Shown here: positions 1 to 5,053 of the stretch, piece by piece
Position numbering within the stretch: position 1 is the stretch's first letter
How the letters are laid out: each line of letters opens with the position of its first letter
Origin: Deltaproteobacteria bacterium
GTDB lineage: Bacteria; Desulfobacterota; Desulfomonilia; UBA1062
Assembly (NCBI GenBank): GCA_016934135.1
Contig: JAFGTK010000285.1
Span: forward strand, 1-8,850
Direction: 5' to 3'
DNA: 8,850 bases
Translations under genes and position numbers: made by a program
The notes under the pieces: model-generated
What the model was told of the DNA's origin: nothing
Database searches by the model: none
What the model saw: the letters and a program-made list of their open reading frames with translations, nothing else

Positions 1-129
1 AAAGGTTACCAGTCCGCTCAGAAACGTTGCACTCCATATCTTCTTTTCCGCAACCGCCTTTGTATAGCGTGTGACCAAGAGATCGATAATAATGCCTGCC
101 AAAAAGAGTAAAAAGAGTTGTAGTATCAT
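1..129 (-). CDS. Small membrane protein, N-terminal part (runs off left edge)
   Basis: Partial gene; only the first 43 codons are inside the window. The ATG at 129-127 is preceded by AGGTGA on the minus strand, three bases upstream, which supports this start. The N-terminus is a hydrophobic helix of about 19 residues (MILQLFLLFLAGIIIDLLV) with one Asp inside it. A basic stretch TRYTKAVAEKK follows, then the start of a second hydrophobic segment (SATFLSGLVTF). This is the usual layout of short bacterial inner-membrane proteins of unknown function, with the basic loop expected on the cytoplasmic side. No family can be assigned from 43 residues. It points the same way as the kamA operon but lies 550 bp downstream, so it is probably a separate transcription unit. 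Its Shine-Dalgarno lies in a small hairpin (134-149). Confidence 0.6.
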   Translation of the reverse strand, partial: MILQLFLLFLAGIIIDLLVTRYTKAVAEKKIWSATFLSGLVTF

Positions 130-133
130 GAAT

Positions 134-149
134 CACCTCGTTCCAGGTG
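134..149 (-). promoter_or_regulatory. Hairpin covering the ribosome-binding site of the leftmost gene
   Basis: On the minus strand CACCT (149-145) pairs with AGGTG (138-134) across a 6-base loop GGAACG. The AGGTG arm is the Shine-Dalgarno of the gene starting at 129, so folding would hide it. The stem is only 5 bp, and control by it is inference. Confidence 0.3.
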
Positions 150-446
150 TCGTATTATGAAATAATATGAGCCTTTAAAAGTATGCCCGGTCCTATGAAA
201 AGCGCATTAACATGTGCCGTGCCTGCAAATTGCAGACCCCATGGGCGATTTGTACGTGGAAAATGCACAGTGGTGTATCTCAGCTAATCGCCATCATACC
301 GGGTATGTTCGGAAGGTGTGATACGAAAAGATCGTGGTGAAAAGCCTGATGATTCTGAATTCTTTAAATATAAGAAAGTGTATGTTTGAACGTCTAAATA
401 AGGCCTGCCGGATTACAGGCAAACCTGACACGCACGAGCTGAACTA

Positions 447-491
447 TCACCCTGCCTGTCTTTGACCGGATGGAGGCTCATTATTTTCCAT
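447..491 (-). CDS. Possible 14-residue small protein or leader peptide
   Basis: The minus strand has AGGAGG six bases before an ATG at 491-489, a textbook ribosome-binding site. The frame encodes MENNEPPSGQRQAG and ends in two consecutive in-frame stops, TGA TAG. A good sigma-70-type promoter (TTGACA, 17 bp, CATATT) lies about 50-80 bp upstream. The peptide is hydrophilic, without a membrane segment or cysteine, and matches no family I know. It could be a small protein, a leader peptide for the gene starting at 129 (318 bp downstream), or the surviving 5' end of a decayed gene. The expression signals are clear; that the peptide matters is a guess. Confidence 0.4.
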   Translation of the reverse strand: MENNEPPSGQRQAG

Positions 492-541
492 AATATCCTC
501 CTGTGTATTAAATTTATTGATATTCCTTAGAATATCTTGCG

Positions 542-570
542 AATATGCCATAAAGCACCAAATATGTCAA
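542..570 (-). promoter_or_regulatory. Sigma-70-type promoter upstream of the 14-codon ORF
   Basis: On the minus strand a perfect -35 box TTGACA (570-565) is followed after 17 bp by CATATT (547-542), a 4 of 6 match to the -10 consensus. Transcription would start near 535, giving a leader of about 43 bases before the ATG at 491. It sits just after the kamA operon, so it separates the leftmost gene from that operon. Confidence 0.5.
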
Positions 571-678
571 GCTTACGATTTTCGGCTGTCATTTCAGGCA
601 GGTCAAGGTCTTTGTCCCGGGTATGCTTTGGTGCCCGGCTGACGATTTTGGTTAACGAAATTTACAAAATAATTCCTG

Positions 679-1179
679 TCAGGAAGATTTCTCGGCTGAC
701 AGCTTTCTGAAATATACGATCTTGTCGTCACCGTTTGAATAGAAGTCCTTTATCAGTGCTTCCTTACGGTAACCGGATCTGAGATAAAAGCCCCTTGTGG
801 GCTCATATACGCTGCGGGATGATGTTTCGATGTATACCCTTTCTCCTCCGAGGTTTGCTATAATACGCTGCGTTTTTTTCAAAAGGTTTTTTCCTATGCC
901 TTTGCCCTGCAGGTCATGCCTGACAGCTATCCAGTACAGATCGTAGCTGTTCCTGGTACAGGGGATGGGACCGAAACATGTGTAGCCGAGTATTTCACCT
1001 CCATCGCCAACACCCAGGAGGAAATTATAGCCGCTGGCGGTCCCTTTGATCAGACCTTCATCGATCAGTTCCAGTGCAACACCGATTTCCTCATTCGAAA
1101 ACATTCCGGTGGATTTGAGTATGTCCTCGATAGTTGTTCTATCGGACTCTATGAGGTGATCGCGGTAATGGATAGTCAT
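679..1179 (-). CDS. GNAT-family N-acetyltransferase, last gene of the kamA operon
   Basis: A 166-residue cytoplasmic acetyltransferase of the GNAT fold, expected to move acetyl from acetyl-CoA to an amine. The acetyl-CoA pyrophosphate loop (motif A) is visible as LQGKGIGKNLL at residues 90-100, after the beta-4 strand YDLYWIAV at 79-86. GYTCFG (65-70) forms the preceding strand, and RGFYLRSGYRKEA (129-141) is the usual C-terminal motif with its Tyr residues. The ATG overlaps the stop of the upstream ATP-grasp gene (ATGA, 1179-1176) and has AAAGGA five bases upstream, so translation is coupled. The substrate is not shown by the sequence. The operon suggests an amine made by KamA and the two ligases. 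It is shorter than AblB-type beta-lysine N-acetyltransferases as I recall them (about 270 residues), so it should not be called ablB. Confidence 0.88.
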   Translation of the reverse strand: MTIHYRDHLIESDRTTIEDILKSTGMFSNEEIGVALELIDEGLIKGTASGYNFLLGVGDGGEILGYTCFGPIPCTRNSYDLYWIAVRHDLQGKGIGKNLLKKTQRIIANLGGERVYIETSSRSVYEPTRGFYLRSGYRKEALIKDFYSNGDDKIVYFRKLSAEKSS

Positions 1180-2207
1180 ATGGTTCCTTTTGCCGAGGGT
1201 GTTTTGCCACTGAGGTTGGGTATGTCAGGAACTGCATTGCGTAGAATACGTTCGATGATCATGGGGTAGGTAAGACCTGCTTTCTGCGCTGCAGCTACGA
1301 ATCCGCTGTCCGGAGATATGCATGGATTAGCATTTACCTCCAGGACAAAAGGCTTACCTGTAATATCCACCCGGAAATCCACGCGATTATAACCGCTCAG
1401 TTCGAATACGTTCCAGCATTGAAGCGCAATGGTTCTGAGGTCGTCAAGGAGTGGTTCATCGTCTTCAGGAAAATCAAAAAAGCGCTGAGTTCCCTGGTAT
1501 TCGATCGAGTCCGGATCCCATTTTGCCCGGTAATCCACAATATTGTATCTGCTTTTTGGAAAATCGAACCTGATCTCGGCTGCAGGAAGGGTTTCTGCTC
1601 CCCTATCATGGGCAAGAAGGGAGATATTGAATTCCCTGCCCTCGATATATTGTTCAGCAAAACACGTCAGTCCCAGATGACTTGACCTTAAATCCACGAG
1701 ATTTACCAGTTCTGCAAGGTTGTTTGCTTTGACAATTGAGTTTTCATCGATGCCCACAGATGCCTCTTCCCACAATGCCTTGATGATATAGGTGCCGGGA
1801 AAGACAAGTTCGGCCACAGGGTCATGACCGGGCATAAACCACGCAGGCGTTGCTATGGCGTTGAAGGTCATGAATCTTTTGGACAGGACCTTGTGAGAGG
1901 TGAGAAACATGGCCTCTGTAGATGCCCCGGTATATGGGATGCCAAGATGATCGAAAAGGGCCGGGGCCATATGGATTAGCCTTGCATCACCCAAGGCCGA
2001 TTCAACGAGGTTGAAGATGCATGCCGGGCTTATCTCGAGGATTTTTGCCGGGAAAGATTCATCCGGGATCGTCAGAGGCAGCCGGACAGCCCTGAAACCC
2101 AGAGTTTCTAGGGCTTCGGATACCTCTTCAGCCTGGACAAGAACATCCAGCTCGTCCTGCAGGGCATCTGCCTGCACAGGGTTATGGAGAACAACGATTG
2201 TCTTCAT
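1176..2207 (-). CDS. ATP-grasp ligase, D-Ala-D-Ala-ligase-like (second of two)
   Basis: A 343-residue ATP-grasp enzyme, expected to make an acyl phosphate from a carboxylate with ATP and pass it to an amine, forming an amide bond. The fold is visible in order: N-terminal pre-ATP-grasp domain with FNLVES (65-70) and the PYTGAS segment (91-96); TSHKVLSK (103-110) with the nucleotide-binding Lys; IIKALWEEASVGI (141-153), the ATP-binding loop; AEQYIEGREFN (184-194); and RVDFRVD with FVLEVNANP (275-295), supplying the Mg-binding Asp, Glu and Asn. These match the Ddl family, but the loop around 211-240 (FDFPKSRYN, DYRAKW, EYQGT) differs from housekeeping Ddl, so the substrate is probably not D-alanine. 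It starts 10 bp after the first ATP-grasp gene, behind GGTGAGG, and overlaps the GNAT gene by 4 bp. The C-terminal 15 residues look disordered. Confidence 0.88.
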   Translation of the reverse strand: MKTIVVLHNPVQADALQDELDVLVQAEEVSEALETLGFRAVRLPLTIPDESFPAKILEISPACIFNLVESALGDARLIHMAPALFDHLGIPYTGASTEAMFLTSHKVLSKRFMTFNAIATPAWFMPGHDPVAELVFPGTYIIKALWEEASVGIDENSIVKANNLAELVNLVDLRSSHLGLTCFAEQYIEGREFNISLLAHDRGAETLPAAEIRFDFPKSRYNIVDYRAKWDPDSIEYQGTQRFFDFPEDDEPLLDDLRTIALQCWNVFELSGYNRVDFRVDITGKPFVLEVNANPCISPDSGFVAAAQKAGLTYPMIIERILRNAVPDIPNLSGKTPSAKGTI

Positions 2208-2217
2208 GCCTCACCGG

Positions 2218-3192
2218 TTATATTCTTTTCATTGCGGATTGCACGATATGCTCGATGATTTCCCGATAGGGTATGCCTTGCAGCCTGCACATGATGGGCA
2301 GATCGGAGTGTACGGGATTGAGGCCTGCCAGCGGATTGACCTCGATAAAATTCGCAATGCCGTCTGAGTCCATGCGGATATCTATCCTGCCCCCGTCCCT
2401 GCAACCCAGGACCTTCCATGACTTAAGCGCCAGATCCGAGCATTTCTGTATGGCCTCGGCTTCAGGTATCCTGTATTCGATGACCTCTTCGTAATTGGCC
2501 TTGTTGGCATATGAATAGATAGTGTCTCCTGTATGGTTGTTTTTAAACAGGACTTCCATAACGCCTACAATCCTTGCGTCGCCGTCTGTACCGACAATAC
2601 CGGCAGTGAATTCCCTGCCGGGAAGGTATGTTTCCACGAGCACGGGCTGCCTGAACTGTTTCAGCAGGTGCGAGCAGGCTGCGGCAAGCTCCTGTTTCGA
2701 TTCAATCCTGGATGCATCGCTGATGCCTTTGCCGGTCCCTTCTGCCACCGGTTTTGCAAAGAGCGGGAAGGGCAATGATATCTTGTCGATATCGGAAGCA
2801 TCTTTCACCACGGAAAAATCTGCCGTTGCTATGCCTGCCTGGCGGATGATGGTCTTGGTCAGGCCCTTGTCAAGGGTAAGTGCAAGCACAAGCGGGTCTG
2901 AGAAAGTATATGGGATGCGGTATGCATCGAGCAGGGCAGGCACCTGGGCCTCCCGGCTGATGCCGCTCAAGCCCTCGGCAATATTGAAGACCAGATCCCA
3001 CTTGTGACCCGAGGCAAGGCTCTTTACAAGATCCATCACATTGCCGATCCGATCGGTCTCAAAACCCAGAGAGTTAAGGGCCTCGTCGATTGCCTGAATC
3101 GTATCTTCCCGGTCGAATTCGGCTGTTTCCTCTGCGGAATATCCCTGTTTCAGGTAGTCGTCCCTGAGGTCGTATGTAATGCCTATCTTCAT
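2218..3192 (-). CDS. ATP-grasp ligase, D-Ala-D-Ala-ligase-like (first of two)
   Basis: A 324-residue ATP-grasp carboxylate-amine ligase. Seen in order: MKIGITYDLR at the N-terminus; FNIAEGLSG and SREAQVPALLDAY (69-91); LDKGLTK (107-113); the ATP-binding strand LFAKPVAEGTGKGI (144-157); VLVETYLPGREF (184-195); and GGRIDIRMD with FIEVNPLAGLNP (267-293), giving the metal-binding Asp271, Glu284 and Asn286. HSDLP (295-299) follows, as in Ddl. I prefer the ATG at 3192, where a typical N-terminus begins; an in-frame TTG lies two codons upstream at 3198. The start is 11 bp after the kamA stop with a weak AAAGAG site, suggesting coupled translation. It is clearly diverged from the neighbouring ATP-grasp protein, so the pair is not a recent duplication and probably performs two different ligations. 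Substrates are unknown. Confidence 0.88.
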   Translation of the reverse strand: MKIGITYDLRDDYLKQGYSAEETAEFDREDTIQAIDEALNSLGFETDRIGNVMDLVKSLASGHKWDLVFNIAEGLSGISREAQVPALLDAYRIPYTFSDPLVLALTLDKGLTKTIIRQAGIATADFSVVKDASDIDKISLPFPLFAKPVAEGTGKGISDASRIESKQELAAACSHLLKQFRQPVLVETYLPGREFTAGIVGTDGDARIVGVMEVLFKNNHTGDTIYSYANKANYEEVIEYRIPEAEAIQKCSDLALKSWKVLGCRDGGRIDIRMDSDGIANFIEVNPLAGLNPVHSDLPIMCRLQGIPYREIIEHIVQSAMKRI

Positions 3193-3203
3193 GATCAAAC
3201 TCT

Positions 3204-4502
3204 TTAAAGACCGGCAGGCAGCGAATCAGGATACCTGAACATCTTGTGCTCGTAATTTCTCAGTACTATATCACCGTTGTCATAGCCCTGGAAATAGTTG
3301 GGCAGAAGCGGGATTTTTCCGCCGCCGCCAGGGGCATCGATAACATACTGGGGTATTGCATACCCTGTTGTGTGGCCGCGCAGACCCTCTATCATCTCAA
3401 GGCCTTTGGCAACAGAGGTCCTGAAGTGAGATGAACCCAGGATAGGGTCGCACTGGTACAGGTAATACGGACGCACCCGTATCCTGAGAAGTCCGTGGTA
3501 CAGCGACTTGAGTATGTTCACATCATCATTGATCCCTTTCAGGAGTACGGTCTGGCTTCCCATGGGTATCCCTGCATCGGCCAGCAGGTTGCAGGCCGCG
3601 GCGGTCTCCGGCGTCAGCTCGTCGGGGTGGGTAAAGTGTATACTCATCCAGAGCGGACGGAACCTTTTCAGTATCCTGATGAGTTTGGGCGTGATCCTCT
3701 GCGGGAGGACGACCGGCACTTTTGTTCCGAGCCGGATCATCTCCACGTGAGGAATCCTGGCTATGCTTCCAAGGAGATATTCCAGCTGGCTGTCCGGTAA
3801 TGTAAGCGGATCCCCGCCTGATATGAGCACATCCCTTACTGCAGGGGTATTCTCGATATAGGCAATTGCGTTGTGCCACTGAGAGATGCTCCCCCTGAAA
3901 CGGTTATTGTTGCCCACCATCCGTGAGCGGGTGCAATAACGGCAGTAGGTGGAGCAGAATCCTGTTGTGAGAAACAATACTCTGTCCGGGTAGCGGTGTA
4001 CAAGTCCCGAAACCGGGCTTTGTTCATCTTCCGAGAGCGGGTCTTCAGCCTCACACGGGCTGGAAATGTATTCGCCCATAACAGGGATAACGGATTTCCG
4101 GATAGCCTGGGATGGATTGTCCCTGCTCAGCAGGCTTGCATAATAGGGGGTGATTCGAAGCGGCACCCCACCTGCGTGTTGCATTATGGCTGAAGTTTCA
4201 TCCTCGTTGAGATGAATGATCCGCCCGATATTCTCCAGCGTGATTATGCTGTTGCGGATCTGCCATTGCCAGTTTGCCCAGTCTGAAGGGGTTGCACCCG
4301 GAAAGAACTCCTGCATGAAGCTTAGTGAACGGCTGCTCAGGGGTATCCGGCTTGTATTCGAGAATCTTGTGACAGGCTGGGGTATAAAGTAGTGTGATTC
4401 CGAGAGGGCCTCGGATATCGATGGGGGCTCGTCGGTGAGATCGACGGCAAGGGGCTCGGAACTTTTCATTCCGGTGGAGATTATAGTGCATTTGCTCTCC
4501 AT
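3204..4502 (-). CDS. kamA: KamA-family radical SAM aminomutase, probable lysine 2,3-aminomutase
   Basis: A 432-residue iron-sulfur and PLP enzyme expected to convert L-alpha-lysine to beta-lysine. The cluster motif is CSTYCRYC (Cys183, Cys187, Cys190). SGGDPL (228-233) is the SAM-binding turn, and the PLP lysine is Lys396 in DAPGGGGK. Compared from memory with Clostridium subterminale lysine 2,3-aminomutase, Arg192 matches the carboxylate-binding Arg134, and Asp352 (QCD) and Asp389 (DAP) match Asp293 and Asp330, which hold the lysine side-chain amine. Glutamate 2,3-aminomutase changes these two acids, so lysine is the better prediction. About 50 extra N-terminal residues are present. The C-terminal cysteine-rich zinc segment of the clostridial enzyme is missing, and its Cys268 position is Asp here. 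AGGAGG precedes the ATG by ten bases. First gene of a four-gene operon. EpmB is an alternative family member, but no EF-P gene is nearby. Confidence 0.88.
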   Translation of the reverse strand: MESKCTIISTGMKSSEPLAVDLTDEPPSISEALSESHYFIPQPVTRFSNTSRIPLSSRSLSFMQEFFPGATPSDWANWQWQIRNSIITLENIGRIIHLNEDETSAIMQHAGGVPLRITPYYASLLSRDNPSQAIRKSVIPVMGEYISSPCEAEDPLSEDEQSPVSGLVHRYPDRVLFLTTGFCSTYCRYCTRSRMVGNNNRFRGSISQWHNAIAYIENTPAVRDVLISGGDPLTLPDSQLEYLLGSIARIPHVEMIRLGTKVPVVLPQRITPKLIRILKRFRPLWMSIHFTHPDELTPETAAACNLLADAGIPMGSQTVLLKGINDDVNILKSLYHGLLRIRVRPYYLYQCDPILGSSHFRTSVAKGLEMIEGLRGHTTGYAIPQYVIDAPGGGGKIPLLPNYFQGYDNGDIVLRNYEHKMFRYPDSLPAGL

Positions 4503-4853
4503 GTTCTTTTATCCTCCTATGATGGGATCGATGTATATATTCGGCATAATACAAGACTTGGGTAAGGGAAATTATTCCGCCATAGTGATAAGCGCAGAAA
4601 GACGAATGGAATCATCTAAATATGATGGCAGTGCCATAAGGAGCCATCGTCATATCCATGATAAATATGTTGCTGTTCATTTAATTCCATCCTTTTATGG
4701 CTGGTCGTTATAACGGTCGATCCCCTTGAAATTCCTCAAAAGGAACTCTCGTTATTGAGATCTCTAATAGACCTCTTTTTATAAAATGCAAGAGTTTTTT
4801 ATCGAGAAAGAAAAAATATTTTTTATGTACGGAAATCAGAAAGAAAGACAAGG
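4503..4853. other. AT-rich leader and intergenic region upstream of kamA
   Basis: Upstream region of the minus-strand kamA operon. It holds a possible 22-codon ORF (4612-4680), a 13-base palindrome ATGGCA-G-TGCCAT (4625-4637) and a 10-base palindrome CGTTATAACG (4706-4715). A hairpin TTCCT-TTTG-AGGAA lies at 4732-4745 and an AT palindrome AAAAAATATTTTTT at 4811-4824. The first palindrome shares its GATGGC arm with GCCATC at 4643-4648, so two alternative stems are possible. The best promoter guess is weak: TTGCAT (4791-4786), 16 bp, TATTAG (4769-4764). No known riboswitch, including the lysine riboswitch, was recognised. Confidence 0.4.
4612..4680 (-). CDS. Possible 22-residue leader peptide upstream of kamA
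   Basis: On the minus strand an ATG at 4680-4678 is preceded by AAGGATGGAATTAA, a usable ribosome-binding site. It opens a 22-codon frame that stops at TGA 4614-4612, 109 bp before kamA. The peptide begins MNSNIFIMDMTMAP and is unusually rich in Met and Ile, with no Lys. It overlaps the 13-base palindrome at 4625-4637, so translation could affect folding there. It could equally be a chance frame in AT-rich sequence; no homologue is recognised. Confidence 0.25.
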   Translation of the reverse strand: MNSNIFIMDMTMAPYGTAIIFR

Positions 4854-5053
4854 TCAACGTGATCGTATATTTACAATATTGTTGCTTTTTCCGATCACCA
4901 CAAGGATGTCGCTGTCCTTTACCGCAAAGTCTCTCCGGAGAACGCTCTCATTTTGCAAAGATGCCTTTTATCCCGCCTGATGTGAGTGTTGCGATGTTTG
5001 TAAATATGATCGGAAGGATAAATGTGCCGGGGGATGCCAGGTATCGGAGCGTA
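4854..5053 (-). pseudogene. Frameshifted C-terminal relic of a TrkA-C (RCK_C) domain protein
   Basis: Between the NADH dehydrogenase stop and the kamA leader, the minus strand encodes the end of a TrkA-C domain in two frames. The upstream frame gives SGGIKGIFAK and stops at TGA 4950-4948. The downstream frame gives NESVLRRDFAVKDSDILVV, then IGKSNNIVNI, and stops at TGA 4856-4854. One extra A in the A4 run at 4954-4951 would join them into GIFAK-NESVL and restore the family's pattern: a GI-x-x-I-x-K strand, a hairpin, then DF-x-x-K-x-x-DILVVIG. RCK_C domains bind ligands in potassium channels, Trk/Ktr subunits and some transporters; which parent this was cannot be told. Nothing recognisable remains further upstream apart from RYLASPGTFI, perhaps the join to the lost part. 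A sequencing error would restore the frame but not the missing N-terminus. Confidence 0.6.

Larger units (their letters stand above)
130..678. other. Intergenic region, 549 bp
   Basis: No long reading frame is supported. It holds a minus-strand promoter (542-570) and a 14-codon ORF (447-491). It also holds an AT-rich inverted repeat TATTAT-GAA-ATAATA (153-167) and two 13-base palindromes: CTGCAA-A-TTGCAG at 223-235 and CATACC-G-GGTATG at 295-307. The palindromes are operator-like, but no regulator is identified. After the GNAT gene a 5-bp GC hairpin (arms 617-621 and 634-638) has no T-run, so no intrinsic terminator for the kamA operon is evident. Confidence 0.5.

Noticed and set aside
212..340. 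Plus-strand 42-codon frame beginning MCRACKLQTPW
   Set aside because: No Shine-Dalgarno or promoter in front, and the sequence has no recognisable pattern beyond two chance cysteines.
2522..3007. Plus-strand open frame opposite the first ATP-grasp gene (likewise 916-1269, 2011-2367 and 3495-3800)
   Set aside because: Antisense shadows of conserved coding sequence, without start signals or family motifs.
1176..3192. Peptidoglycan D-Ala-D-Ala ligases or a Van-type glycopeptide resistance pair
   Set aside because: Both are Ddl-like in fold, but they lie in an operon with KamA and a GNAT and there are no vanH, vanX, mur or fts genes. Their substrate loops differ from each other and from housekeeping Ddl.
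679..4502. Classical ablA-ablB operon for N-epsilon-acetyl-beta-lysine
   Set aside because: The aminomutase fits, but the GNAT is much shorter than AblB and two ligases intervene.
4503..4800. Lysine riboswitch upstream of kamA
   Set aside because: A lysine enzyme made this worth looking for, but the conserved core and helices of the L box are not seen.
4861..4900. GTGATCG and CGATCAC 7-bp inverted repeat as a regulatory hairpin
   Set aside because: It lies inside the RCK_C relic coding stretch with a loop of about 25 bases, and is better explained as chance within former coding sequence.
4786..4980. Plus-strand frame beginning MQEFFIEKEKIFF
   Set aside because: No ribosome-binding site, and it runs antisense through the RCK_C relic.
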